From Methanobacteriota archaeon (GTDB lineage Archaea > Thermoplasmatota > Poseidoniia > Poseidoniales > Thalassarchaeaceae), in assembly GCA_002728565.1 (NCBI GenBank), contig PBUX01000064.1, positions 42,171-106,170 of the forward strand: a stretch of 64,000 nucleotides of DNA, read 5' to 3'. Below, piece after piece: positions 54,120 through 63,248 of this stretch (the stretch's first letter is position 1; each line of letters begins with the position of its first letter). The notes below the pieces were generated by a model, which was not told the origin of the DNA, did not search any database, and saw nothing but the letters and a program-made list of their open reading frames with translations. Position numbers and translations under genes: made by a program.

Positions 54120-55523
54120 GTGGCTGACACGAACTCCTTTGATTTAATTGTCGTTGGGAGCGGTCCCGGTGGTTATGTCGCTGCGATCCGCGCGTCGCAA
54201 CTCGGCATGAGTGTAGCTTGCATCGAAGATCAGGATCTCGGTGGAGTCTGCTTGAACATCGGGTGCATACCGACGAAAGCGATGCTCACGAGTGCGTTAC
54301 TCGCCAACGAGATGAAGAATGGCGAGCAGCACGGAATAGTTGCGAAGGACGTAACGTTCGATCTAGCGCCGGCCCAAGAGCGGAGTCGCCGGGTCGTGCA
54401 ACAGATGACTAGTGGTATCGGACATCTGTTTAAGAAAAACAAGATTGCACACATCGAAGGTTATGGCCGACTGGCGGGTGCCGGTAAGGTCGAGGTTGAG
54501 AAGAACGGAAAAAAAGAGACGTATTCGGCGTCGCATGTAGTTCTCGCAACCGGCTCTCGCCCTCGCGACCTTCCGGTACTCAAGATAGATGAAGACCGCA
54601 TATGGTCCTCTACCGGTGCGCTAATGCAGACCAAGGCACCCGACTCCCTCTTTATTGTGGGCGCGGGGGCGATCGGGATGGAGTTCGCCGATGTGTACGA
54701 GTCATTCGGCACAAAGGTCACCATTGTTGAGGGAATGGATACGATCCTTCCGCTCGAGGACGCCGAGGTATCGAAGTTTATGCAGCGGACTTACAAGAAG
54801 CGCGGCATGGATATCCACACTGGAGCCTTCTTCCAGAGCGCCGACGTCAAGAAAGATGGCGTAACTGTGACGTTCAAAGACAAGAAGGGAGAGCTTCAGA
54901 CCATGGACGTCGATTACGTCCTTTCAGCAGTTGGTCGAGTGCCCAATTCGGAGGATCTCGGCCTCGAACATGTTGGCGTGAAGGTTGACGAGCGCGGATT
55001 CATTGTTGTGGACGAACACTTAAGGACCAATGTCCCCGGCGTATATGCGATCGGAGACGTTGCAGGCCATCAGCTCCTTGCGCACAAGGCTTCGCATGAG
55101 GGTATCGTGTGCGTCGAGCATATCGCGGGCAAGGGCCATGGCACTGTAGACTACGATAATGTGCCGAACTGCACGTACTGCCACCCCGAGGTGGCGTCGG
55201 TGGGACTGACCGAGGAACAGGCCAAAGCGGCAGGCCATGACATAGAAGTCGGAAAGTTTCCTTGGGTTGGTATTGGTCGCGCGGTCGCTTCTGGGCACTC
55301 GGAAGGATTTGTGAAAATCATCCGCGACACGCAGTACTCGGAGATTCTCGGTGCGCACATAGTGGGGCCGCACGCGACCGAGCTTATAGCCGAATTCGTA
55401 GTCGGTCGCCATCTCGAGGCTACTGTCGAGGAGATGGAAAAGGCCATGCATCCGCATCCGACCCTCTCCGAGGGTGTATCAGAAGGTGCACTAGCGGCGC
55501 TGGGTCGAGCTATCCATATCTGA
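54120..55523 (+). CDS. lpdA: dihydrolipoyl dehydrogenase E3
   Basis: 467 residues from GTG 54120: TGGAGAG lies before it, and the conserved SFDLIVVGSGPGGYVAAI follows at once. FAD motif, redox pair in GGVCLNIGCIPTKAML (CxxxxC), a second Rossmann domain (FIVGAGAIGMEFADVY) and the C-terminal His-Glu in HPHPTLSEGV. It reoxidises the lipoyl groups of the dehydrogenase complexes. It lies downstream of pdhC but on its own, separated by five genes' worth of sequence. Confidence 0.95.
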   Translation: MADTNSFDLIVVGSGPGGYVAAIRASQLGMSVACIEDQDLGGVCLNIGCIPTKAMLTSALLANEMKNGEQHGIVAKDVTFDLAPAQERSRRVVQQMTSGIGHLFKKNKIAHIEGYGRLAGAGKVEVEKNGKKETYSASHVVLATGSRPRDLPVLKIDEDRIWSSTGALMQTKAPDSLFIVGAGAIGMEFADVYESFGTKVTIVEGMDTILPLEDAEVSKFMQRTYKKRGMDIHTGAFFQSADVKKDGVTVTFKDKKGELQTMDVDYVLSAVGRVPNSEDLGLEHVGVKVDERGFIVVDEHLRTNVPGVYAIGDVAGHQLLAHKASHEGIVCVEHIAGKGHGTVDYDNVPNCTYCHPEVASVGLTEEQAKAAGHDIEVGKFPWVGIGRAVASGHSEGFVKIIRDTQYSEILGAHIVGPHATELIAEFVVGRHLEATVEEMEKAMHPHPTLSEGVSEGALAALGRAIHI

Positions 55524-55548
55524 ATGTTCGCGGAGAACAAGTTTCGGG

Positions 55549-56046
55549 ATGAGTAACGCCGAATTAATAGAGCCTGGCACAGACGGACCAGCGGCTCGCC
55601 AGTGGTCTGAGAAGCAGGACATAGCACTCCGACTCTGGGCCAGACTGTCACGTTGCTATGCCACTTGTTCAAGAGCTATGGCAGCTCAGGTCCAGGAGTA
55701 CGAGCTGACGACTCCCCAGTTTGTCGTACTTGAAGCACTGCACCATCTCGGCCCACTGCCCTTAGGTGAGTTAGCTGAGAAGCTACTCGTGACAGGGGGA
55801 AATGTGACATACGTCATGGACAGGCTTGAGAGTAGGGGCCTAGTCACTCGAGATCGTCGCACTGACGATCGAAGAGTAGTGGTAGCGCGGATGACGACTG
55901 AAGGCAGAGATCTGGTTAGCAAAGTGTTTCCAGACCATGTGGGGAGAATGGAGCATCTGTCACGTCATTTGACAGATCAAGAGCAGAGAGAGCTTTCGGC
56001 ACTACTAAAGAAGTTGGGCACGGGGATCTCGGAGCACGATTTGTAG
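55549..56046 (+). CDS. MarR-family transcriptional regulator
   Basis: 165 residues. Winged helix with LTTPQFVVLEALHHLGPLPLGELAEKLLVTGGNVTYVMDRLESRGLVTRDRRTDDRRVV, typical of MarR/YusO-like regulators that often contain a TGGN segment. The flanking helices would form the dimer. Target genes are unknown; it follows lpdA by 25 bp, so it may be cotranscribed. Confidence 0.9.
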   Translation: MSNAELIEPGTDGPAARQWSEKQDIALRLWARLSRCYATCSRAMAAQVQEYELTTPQFVVLEALHHLGPLPLGELAEKLLVTGGNVTYVMDRLESRGLVTRDRRTDDRRVVVARMTTEGRDLVSKVFPDHVGRMEHLSRHLTDQEQRELSALLKKLGTGISEHDL

Positions 56047-56177
56047 CTATAAAGAGGCATTGCATACCGGAAACGAAAGAGCCGCTCCTTAGAGTCAGTC
56101 TTTGTGTGTTGAATCGTTGCCGGTGAAAAACTGTTAGGGCCGCCGGTGGTTCATCGACGTTGATCAGACCTCCAGGG

Positions 56178-57410
56178 TCATCCCACCGCCTCTGGCATTC
56201 TTAAGTCAATGTCGATACCGCGGACCTGAAGGATTCGTATCAGGGCCTCGCCGATCTTGTTGTTCGGTGTCGACGCACCTGCCGTGATTCCAAGCGAGAA
56301 GGGGCCCTCAGGAAGCCAGTCGTAATCTTCGACCTCGGGGGTGGCGGGGTCCAGTTCAGGTTTGTGCAAGACCGAGCCCGTGTCGATGTTGATGCAGGCT
56401 GCATCCTCTACGTGGAAGGTCGCCGTGTGTTGCCGGCAGAGGTGAGCGAGATGGTTGGTATTAGAGGAGTTATAGCCGCCGATGACGAGCATGACGTCAG
56501 GGGAATCCTCCATCATATCGGCTACCGCGTCTTGGCGTTCCTGTGTCGCCGAGCAAATGGTACCGAACGAGCGGAAGTGTGTGGATGCGTGCTCTTCCCC
56601 GAAGCGTTCGACGAACGCTTCGTGCACTTTCCACCCGATTGCCAGGGACTCTTTAGCAAGCATGGTTGTTTGGTTAGCGACACCGATGTACTCAAGGTCG
56701 GTGTCCGGATCGAAGCCTTCAGATGCCTTGCTTGCAAAGTGCTCGATGAAAGCTTCTCGACTCAGGTGTCCTGGCCGCTTTGCGATATAGTCGAAAAGAA
56801 GCCCTCCCTCATCCATGTCGCGAACAATGATGTATTTCCCGCCTTCATGTTTTTCTACTTGTGATGCGGTCGCTCTGGATTCTTCGTGAGTGTACTTGCC
56901 ATGGATTACAGCCGTGAAACCGTCCTTGGCATATTTCTCTACGCGTTTCCAGACCACTAGTACAGATCCACAGGTTGTATCGACGAGAATACATCCAATC
57001 TTCTTGAGATTTTCGAAGTCTTGGAGCGTTAGGCCAAAAGCTGGCAGGATAACGACGTCTTCAGGAGTAAGATGCGAGAAGTCGAAGCTTCCATCCGAGT
57101 CTGGGTAGAGGAACGCGATGCCCATGTCTGTCATCCGCTTGTTCACGTGCGGATTGTGAATGAGTTCCCCTAGGAGGTGAATCTGTCGTTCAGGGAACTG
57201 ATGGACCGTCTCGTATGCGTAGTCGATGGCACGGTCCACGCCGTAACAGAACCCGAACTCTTTTGCTAAGTGTACCGTGATGTCGCCGAATTGATCGGTA
57301 TACCCGCGTGAGCGAATCCGCTCTACCAAGGCCGATTGGTAATCGGAGTCGATCAGAGGCCTGAGCTCTTTTTTGAGTCCGAAGCCTTTGCGGAAGTAGG
57401 TCTGCTCCAT
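56178..57410 (-). CDS. ispH: 4-hydroxy-3-methylbut-2-enyl diphosphate reductase, long form
   Basis: 410 residues, about 90 more than the usual bacterial enzyme and like the cyanobacterial/plastid form. The three FeS-ligand Cys lie in GFCYGVDRA, DTTCGSVLV and GTICSATQERQ. His ligands for the substrate occur in ELIHNPHVN and IHGKYTHEESRA. It makes IPP and DMAPP in the last step of the MEP pathway. It stands alone on the minus strand. Confidence 0.95.
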   Translation of the reverse strand: MEQTYFRKGFGLKKELRPLIDSDYQSALVERIRSRGYTDQFGDITVHLAKEFGFCYGVDRAIDYAYETVHQFPERQIHLLGELIHNPHVNKRMTDMGIAFLYPDSDGSFDFSHLTPEDVVILPAFGLTLQDFENLKKIGCILVDTTCGSVLVVWKRVEKYAKDGFTAVIHGKYTHEESRATASQVEKHEGGKYIIVRDMDEGGLLFDYIAKRPGHLSREAFIEHFASKASEGFDPDTDLEYIGVANQTTMLAKESLAIGWKVHEAFVERFGEEHASTHFRSFGTICSATQERQDAVADMMEDSPDVMLVIGGYNSSNTNHLAHLCRQHTATFHVEDAACINIDTGSVLHKPELDPATPEVEDYDWLPEGPFSLGITAGASTPNNKIGEALIRILQVRGIDIDLRMPEAVG

Positions 57411-57527
57411 GAGGGGCGTTGGGGTTTTAGACGGCGTAATCAGAACTGTTTACGACAGGGGGAGCTACACAAACCGGCGTAAGGAGATCCTGGAATCTAT
57501 AAAGGCCCGTCTGGGGTAGGTAGAATC

Positions 57528-58043
57528 ATGAACATCTTAGGTCGCCTTGCACTTTTGTTTGTCGTTCTTCCAATCTTGGAGCTAATTCTCCTAATTGAGA
57601 TAGGCCGTCATATAGGCTCTCTGCCCACTCTTGGCATTGTGGTTCTCACAGGTGTTACTGGTGCCTGGCTCGCTAGGACGGAGGGATTGCGAGTCATCTT
57701 CAGGTTCCAGGAGGAGCTGGTTTCAGGTCGTTTGCCTGGTCAAGCGATGCTCGATGGTATTTGTGTTCTGGTTGGTGGTGCTTTTTTGCTTACCCCAGGT
57801 GTAATTTCCGACTTTCTGGGCTTCTCACTCATGTTGCCTTTAACACGGCGCCGGATCCAGTCATGGATGCGAGACAACCTCGAGCGACAGGTCGCAGAGG
57901 GCCGGGTGCATGTGGTCTCAAGTTATGGTGTGGGTTTCGGTACAAGAGGGACGGACGGGGGGAGTAGGCTGGAGGAAGACATTCAGATACGCGAAGCGAA
58001 GATGGATCCTTCGAAGGGGATTGTTATAGAGCCTGAGGGATAG
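57528..58043 (+). CDS. fxsA: FxsA family membrane protein
   Basis: 171 residues. Strongly hydrophobic start (LGRLALLFVVLPILELILLIEIG) and TLGIVVLTGVTGAWLAR, then LPGQAMLDGICVLVGGAFLLTPGVISDFLG, the signature of FxsA. A C-terminal cytoplasmic tail of about 50 residues is charged. Known in E. coli to relieve F-plasmid exclusion of phage T7; the role elsewhere is unclear. Confidence 0.9.
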   Translation: MNILGRLALLFVVLPILELILLIEIGRHIGSLPTLGIVVLTGVTGAWLARTEGLRVIFRFQEELVSGRLPGQAMLDGICVLVGGAFLLTPGVISDFLGFSLMLPLTRRRIQSWMRDNLERQVAEGRVHVVSSYGVGFGTRGTDGGSRLEEDIQIREAKMDPSKGIVIEPEG

Positions 58044-58104
58044 AACTGTTTTCGATGGAGGCAGTCGTCTCCGCTGGATTGTGTTCATTCGCTAGGTTAC
58101 TCAC

Positions 58105-59178
58105 ATGAACCGAGACATCTCTTTCCTAGAGCGCCTTCTGGATGCGCCTGGGCCGTCTGGATTTGAAGTCCGGGCCGCGCGGGTGTGGCGTGAGGAGGCC
58201 GAAACGTTCGCACCTGACGTGCGAGTCGATGTTAGTGGCAACTCTTTCGCGACCGTGAACCCAGGGGGCAACCCTCACGTCATGTTGGCTGGTCACATCG
58301 ACGAGATCGGACTTCAGGTGACACATGTCGATGAAGACGGTTTTCTCTATGTGGATCAGATCGGTGGGTGGGACCCTCAGGTGCTGGTGGGTCAGCGGGT
58401 TTCGGTTCTGGCCCTTGATGGGGACGTTCCCGGAGTGATAGGAAAGAAAGCCATCCATTTGATGCAGGCCGAGGAGCGGAGGAAATCCTCTAGAGTTAAC
58501 CAACTCTGGGTCGACGTTGGCGCGGCGGACAGAGATGCTGTCGCGGGTCTTGGTATCCGGGTAGGTGACCCTATGGTGATTTCCCAGGGGATGGTGCGCC
58601 TGGCTGGTGAGCTGATAGCGAGCCGGGCGATAGACGACCGGATCGGGGCGTTTGTTGTATTGGAAGCCATCCGAATCTTAGAACGAGAATCTACCAAGCT
58701 ATTAGCAAGTGCTACAGCGGTGGCCACGGTGCAGGAAGAGATCGGGTACCAAGGTGGCGGAGCTCGCCCGAGCGCCTATGCGCTTAAGCCCGACATAGCT
58801 CTTGTGGTTGACGTGACCTTCAGTACAGATGTGCCCGACATAGACAAGAAAGAGGTGGGTGAACATTCCCTTGGAGGCGGCCCGGTTTTGAGTAGAGGGT
58901 CGGCGGCACACAACAATGTTTTTGAAATGCTCGCAGAAGTGGCCGACCTCGAGGGGATTCCGCACACGATTCAGGCGTCACCAAGGGCGACTAGAACCGA
59001 TGCGGACGGGATCCATCTCACCCGTTCGGGAGTCCCAACTGGGCTGATTTCGGTTCCGAACCGATATATGCACTCGCCCAACGAGGTTGTGAACTTGGAT
59101 GACCTCTTTCACACAGCGCAACTGATTGCTGCCTTCATACGTAGGCTCAATTCCGAGGTCGACTTCACTCCTCGGTAG
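58105..59178 (+). CDS. M42 family aminopeptidase/glutamyl aminopeptidase
   Basis: 357 residues. Metal and catalytic residues: LAGHIDEIGLQV (His-Asp), ASRAIDDRIGAF, QEEIGYQGGG (Glu pair), VDVTFSTD and NRYMHSPNEVV. No signal peptide, so it is cytoplasmic; it probably forms a large tetrahedral complex as known for the family and trims peptides. Starts 61 bp after fxsA. Confidence 0.93.
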   Translation: MNRDISFLERLLDAPGPSGFEVRAARVWREEAETFAPDVRVDVSGNSFATVNPGGNPHVMLAGHIDEIGLQVTHVDEDGFLYVDQIGGWDPQVLVGQRVSVLALDGDVPGVIGKKAIHLMQAEERRKSSRVNQLWVDVGAADRDAVAGLGIRVGDPMVISQGMVRLAGELIASRAIDDRIGAFVVLEAIRILERESTKLLASATAVATVQEEIGYQGGGARPSAYALKPDIALVVDVTFSTDVPDIDKKEVGEHSLGGGPVLSRGSAAHNNVFEMLAEVADLEGIPHTIQASPRATRTDADGIHLTRSGVPTGLISVPNRYMHSPNEVVNLDDLFHTAQLIAAFIRRLNSEVDFTPR

Positions 59179-59232
59179 ATGGCTGCGCGGGATAGCCTTC
59201 TATTTCTGTCAGGCCCTAAACGTTGACGCTCC

Positions 59233-59326
59233 CTAGTAGTACTTCTACCCTTTGTGCCCGCGCCGGTCGAGACCGCGGGCATCCCTCGCACGGAGGGCCG
59301 TCGACCGGCGGGAGGTGTACCACTAG
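59233..59326. ncRNA. strongly folded intergenic segment, possible structured RNA
   Basis: Nested inverted repeats: CTAGT/ACTAG (59233-59237, 59322-59326), GTAC/GTAC (59239-59242, 59317-59320), CGCCGGTCGA/TCGACCGGCG (59261-59270, 59301-59310) and CCCTC/GAGGG (59283-59287, 59293-59297). An alternative hairpin GCCCGCG/CGCGGGC (59256-59262, 59274-59280) competes with the third pair. The 219-bp gap between the M42 gene and the GAF gene holds no coding region. I do not recognise a known RNA family; a terminator or a leader of the downstream genes is possible. Confidence 0.4.
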
Positions 59327-59397
59327 ACTGTGGGCGCCGAAGGGCTCGTTCGGGACCGCGCTGAAGCGAGTCGGACACTTCGATTGGACATCACTTG

Positions 59398-59871
59398 ATG
59401 CTTGATGCTGCTGAGACCGTTAATGACCTGCAGACTATGCGTGACGAGGGCCATCTCTCGGATGCGCTTCTTCGCGCTGCCGTCCGTTCTATTGAGAAGG
59501 GAGACGACCGCTTCGACTGGGTCGGTGTCTACCTCCTGAATGAGGAGGGGCTCTGGTTACACAACTACATAGGCGAACCGACGGAGCATGCCAAGATCCC
59601 AGTTGGTACTGGGATCTGTGGTCGAGCCGTGCAGGAGCGGACGAACCTGAATATTCCAGACGTCGCTGCCGAGGAGGATTATCTGGCGTGCTCTCCAGAT
59701 GTTCAGTCTGAGTTGGTCATTCTGATCCGAGCTGGCGACGAGATATACGGTCAGATTGACATCGATTCGGAGGAGAAGGCTGCGTTTACTGAGGAAGACG
59801 AGATTACCCTGATTGCGATCGCCGATAAGCTGGCTGAGCAGCTGGCTGCTGAGCGTCGGGAGGACGCCTGA
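59398..59871 (+). CDS. GAF domain protein, free methionine-(R)-sulfoxide reductase-like
   Basis: 157 residues from ATG 59398 (an in-frame TTG lies directly before it). A single GAF domain with IPVGTGICGRAVQER and EEDYLACSPDVQSELVI, which match two of the three conserved Cys of fRMsr (YebR type); the first Cys is replaced by His (EHAKIPVG). It may reduce free Met-R-O or only bind small molecules. The next gene overlaps at CTGA. Confidence 0.78.
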   Translation: MLDAAETVNDLQTMRDEGHLSDALLRAAVRSIEKGDDRFDWVGVYLLNEEGLWLHNYIGEPTEHAKIPVGTGICGRAVQERTNLNIPDVAAEEDYLACSPDVQSELVILIRAGDEIYGQIDIDSEEKAAFTEEDEITLIAIADKLAEQLAAERREDA

Positions 59872-60614
59872 CGCCTCGGTTTCTGAATGCTGGCAACGCC
59901 GGGCCGTTCACGCTTGACGGAACCCGGACTTTCTTGGTTGGGCATAGCGATGTTGCGGTAATAGACCCCGGTCCGGCCGTGGAGGCTCACGTCGGAGCCG
60001 TAGAGTGCGCTGTGCAGGATGCCGATTCTGTAGTGATACTGCTCACCCATGGACATGAAGATCACACAGGTGCTGCATTTGAGTTGGCGGAAAGGATTGG
60101 TGCGAAAATTTTTGGTCCAGACGGCGTACAGAGTGTCGATACGATCATAGAGACAGGTGACTCAGTGACTACGGATCAGGGCGAGTTGGTGGCTCTTCAC
60201 ACACCCGGCCACACTTCAGAGCACATCTCGTTTGTATGGCCCGATAGAAAAGGGGTCTTTGTAGGCGACCTACTCCTAGGTGCTGGTGATACCACCTGGG
60301 TAGGAGAGTATCCTGGTTGTGTAGCAGACTATCTTTTGAGCCTCGATCTGGTTCGGGCTCTTGGCCCTGAGGTGCTTTATCCGGCCCACGGCGCACCTCT
60401 CGAGAATCCTACAGAAGCGATAGACAGATTTGTCGGGCACCGCAGAGGGCGAATTGAGCAGGTCCGTCGTGCGATGTCTGAGAATCCAGAATCCGACATA
60501 GAAGGTTGGGTAGATGCAGTATATGGTGCTCAATTACCAGACACGCTTCGGGGTGCGGCTCACCGATCGTTGAGTGCTCTCGTAGACTATGTACGTGATA
60601 GCCACAACCCATGA
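59868..60614 (+). CDS. MBL-fold metallo-hydrolase (probable CTG start)
   Basis: From CTG 59868 the protein has 248 residues. The conserved first strands (RFLNAGNAGPFTLDGTRTFLVG) lie upstream of the first usual start codon (TTG 59934), and after the in-frame stop at 59850-59852 no ATG, GTG or TTG occurs before it. CTG 59868 has GGAGG 4 nt upstream and overlaps the GAF stop (CTGA). The metal motif THGHEDHTG, then HTPGHTSEH, GDLLLG and PAHGAPL mark a glyoxalase-II-like hydrolase. The substrate is unknown. Confidence 0.85.
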   Translation: MTPRFLNAGNAGPFTLDGTRTFLVGHSDVAVIDPGPAVEAHVGAVECAVQDADSVVILLTHGHEDHTGAAFELAERIGAKIFGPDGVQSVDTIIETGDSVTTDQGELVALHTPGHTSEHISFVWPDRKGVFVGDLLLGAGDTTWVGEYPGCVADYLLSLDLVRALGPEVLYPAHGAPLENPTEAIDRFVGHRRGRIEQVRRAMSENPESDIEGWVDAVYGAQLPDTLRGAAHRSLSALVDYVRDSHNP

Positions 60615-60633
60615 TTAGCTTGTATCCTGCATT

Positions 60634-62025
60634 ATGACTCAGACACTGACCTCAAGGGTTGCGGACCGGCTTCGTGCCATCGTAGGGGAGGATCAGGTAA
60701 TCACCAATCCAGACCGGCTGGTGGCTTACGAGTCAGATGGGCTCACAGCATACCGGGTCGTACCTCGAGCAGTCGTGCTTCCTGAAACGACGGATCAAGT
60801 GTCAGAAGTCCTCAGGGTCATGCATGGCGAGGGCATAGAAGTAGTGCCACGTGGTGCCGGTACCGGTCTTTCAGGGGGTGCCCTGCCCACCCCGGACAGC
60901 GTGATTGTCGGCACCGCCCGGATGAACCGGATATTATCGATAGACGAGCAGAACAGGCTAGCGAAGGTGCAGCCCGGTGTGGTTAATGCTCGGTTGACAG
61001 AAGCGACAGCACCCTACGGGCTATACTACGCTCCTGACCCAGCATCGCAGTCCACATGTACACTGGGCGGCAATGTAGCGGAAAACTCAGGAGGACCTCA
61101 CTGCCTAAAGTACGGAGTGACGTCGAGGTACGTTACAGGACTAACTGTAGTTATGGCGGATGGGGAGGTGGTGCGTCTTGGGGGTGCAGGCCTGGAAGCA
61201 GTCCACGGCCTTGATCTGGTTGGCCTGTTTGTTGGGTCCGAAGGGTGCTTCGGTATCGCGACCGAAATCGAAGTGCGCTTGCTCCCTAAGGTGGAGAGCA
61301 TTCGAACTCTGCTTGGCATTTTTGATACGATGGAAGCTGCCGGACACGCTGTCACGGACATTATAGGGTCGGGGCTAATGCCTGCCGCGGTAGAGATTGT
61401 TGATAACGCGACGATTGTGGCAGTTGAGGCTAGTGTGTTTTCTGCGGGCTATCCGGTCGACGCGGGTGCAGCTTTGGTGGTCGAGTTCGATGGCACGGAG
61501 GCTGGTCTTGATGATGATGCGGATCGGGCCGAGCAGTGTTGTTTATCAGCGGGTGCGACGAAAGTGATCAGGGCGACATCGGACGAAGAGCGCATTGCTC
61601 TGTGGAAAGGTCGGAAGAAAGCGTTCGGGGCCATGGGGCGCATCGCGCCGGACCTCTTAGTTCAAGACGCTACGGTGCCCCGGACCCGGCTCCCGGAGGT
61701 ACTGGCTCGCATCACCGAAATTGGTCGTGAATATGATCTTAAGATCGCCAATGTATTCCACGCCGGGGATGGGAATCTGCACCCTAACATCTTGTTCGAC
61801 AGGCAGAACCAAGAGGAGTTAGAGCGAGTTGAAAAGGCATCCCGTGAGATAATGACGCTTTGTGTATCGGTTGGGGGAACAATCACTGGCGAGCACGGGG
61901 TTGGTGTAGACAAGAGGGCTTATATGCCCTTGGTATACAATGAAGTTGAAATGGATATGCTCAGAAGCGTGAGGCGGGTCTTTGACCCCGATGGGCGCCT
62001 CAATCCAGGCAAGGTTGTTCAATGA
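60634..62025 (+). CDS. glcD: glycolate oxidase subunit GlcD-type FAD-linked oxidase
   Basis: 463 residues. FAD-binding_4 domain with RGAGTGLSGGALPTPDSVIVGT, GNVAENSGGPHCLKYG, and C-terminal FAD-linked domain with FHAGDGNLHPNILFD and GTITGEHGVGVDKR. With GlcE and GlcF, encoded next, it oxidises glycolate to glyoxylate in the membrane-associated complex. Overlaps glcE by 4 bp. Confidence 0.95.
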   Translation: MTQTLTSRVADRLRAIVGEDQVITNPDRLVAYESDGLTAYRVVPRAVVLPETTDQVSEVLRVMHGEGIEVVPRGAGTGLSGGALPTPDSVIVGTARMNRILSIDEQNRLAKVQPGVVNARLTEATAPYGLYYAPDPASQSTCTLGGNVAENSGGPHCLKYGVTSRYVTGLTVVMADGEVVRLGGAGLEAVHGLDLVGLFVGSEGCFGIATEIEVRLLPKVESIRTLLGIFDTMEAAGHAVTDIIGSGLMPAAVEIVDNATIVAVEASVFSAGYPVDAGAALVVEFDGTEAGLDDDADRAEQCCLSAGATKVIRATSDEERIALWKGRKKAFGAMGRIAPDLLVQDATVPRTRLPEVLARITEIGREYDLKIANVFHAGDGNLHPNILFDRQNQEELERVEKASREIMTLCVSVGGTITGEHGVGVDKRAYMPLVYNEVEMDMLRSVRRVFDPDGRLNPGKVVQ

Positions 62026-63248
62026 CCCTCGCTAGGAGTTTGCGGTCGGCTTTACCTGGTGTTTCGGCGCGTGAGTGGGACCAATCAAATAATGACGTGA
62101 TCGGGCTAGGGGGTACGCCAGAAGTTCTGATTCGTCCCGTATCAACTGAGGAGGTCTCACAAATCCTCACTTGGGCAGGGGAGGAAGGGGTGGGTGTCTT
62201 ACCCCTCGGGAGTGGGCGCCACGTGGGTCCCGTAGGTGGAGGGAAGTTCGTTGCGCTGGAAACGTCATTGCTTTCCGGTGTTGATGAATATGAACCCGCC
62301 GATCTCACGATCACTTCGGGGACAGGCACAACCTTCAGTACTGTAGACGCTACGTTGCGAGAACATGGTCAGTGGGCGCCTTTCGACTCTCCGGGTGTGA
62401 ATGAACGTTCGATGGGAGGCTTTGTCTCTGAGGCCTCCCATGGTCCCTTGTGGGCGGGATACGGATCTCTAAGAAACCATGTCCTTGGGGCCACCCTAGT
62501 CACGGGTGACGGGAGAGTTCTTCGGCTTGGTGGTAAAGTGGTCAAGAATGTGGCAGGCTATGACCTTCTTCGTCCCGTCGTCGGTGCTCGAGGTCGTCTC
62601 GGTATCCTTACCTCCGTGTGCTTGCGCGCCTTCCCTTTGCCGGCGCACGAGCGAGTTCTCGTGCTTAAGGGAGCGAAATTGACGAGCTTGATTGAACCCG
62701 CACTCCTAGCAGGAACGGCGCCAGTGCTCCCAGTCTCTATCGTGGTGGTCGGGCAGTTGTCTGCTCTAGATGGGAGTTCAGCGCTTGTCTTACGTTTGCA
62801 TGGGGCTGAGTCCACGGTGGACGCGGACCAGTCAGCGATTGAAAAACATCTCGGGATTCCTCTCGATCGTTTAGCCGAGCAGGAGGCCGACGGGTGCCTG
62901 ACTGAGATTCGGGATAGGGGTGGGCTGGAGCCACGTTGTGTAGAGGTTTCGGTCTTACCGTCTCGCCTTTCACAAGTGGTGGCTGCTGCGGATGAGGTTG
63001 GTGTAGCTAAGGCAGTCATTGATTCCTATGCCGGGAGGCTTCGCATGGGATCGTCTGATATGTCTGCCGATGCGGTTTCTACCTTTAGGGGAGCAGTAGA
63101 GAGTTTGGGTGGAGCGCTTCGAGTCACACGCTGGGATGGCGTAACTAGACCTAAAGACACTTCGTGCCGAGGTGCCGAACTCCAGATTGCTCAGCGTCTT
63201 GAGTCGATCTTTGACCCGGCCGGAGTCCTGTGGCCCGCCCGCCAATGA
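62022..63248 (+). CDS. glcE: glycolate oxidase FAD-binding subunit GlcE
   Basis: 408 residues. Shorter FAD-linked subunit: LPLGSGRHVGPVGGGKFVAL, DLTITSGTGTTFSTVDATLREHGQW and MGGFVSEASHGPLWAGYG. Overlaps both neighbours by 4 bp (ATGA junctions), so glcDEF is a tight operon. It has no obvious FeS cluster. Confidence 0.92.
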   Translation: MTLARSLRSALPGVSAREWDQSNNDVIGLGGTPEVLIRPVSTEEVSQILTWAGEEGVGVLPLGSGRHVGPVGGGKFVALETSLLSGVDEYEPADLTITSGTGTTFSTVDATLREHGQWAPFDSPGVNERSMGGFVSEASHGPLWAGYGSLRNHVLGATLVTGDGRVLRLGGKVVKNVAGYDLLRPVVGARGRLGILTSVCLRAFPLPAHERVLVLKGAKLTSLIEPALLAGTAPVLPVSIVVVGQLSALDGSSALVLRLHGAESTVDADQSAIEKHLGIPLDRLAEQEADGCLTEIRDRGGLEPRCVEVSVLPSRLSQVVAAADEVGVAKAVIDSYAGRLRMGSSDMSADAVSTFRGAVESLGGALRVTRWDGVTRPKDTSCRGAELQIAQRLESIFDPAGVLWPARQ

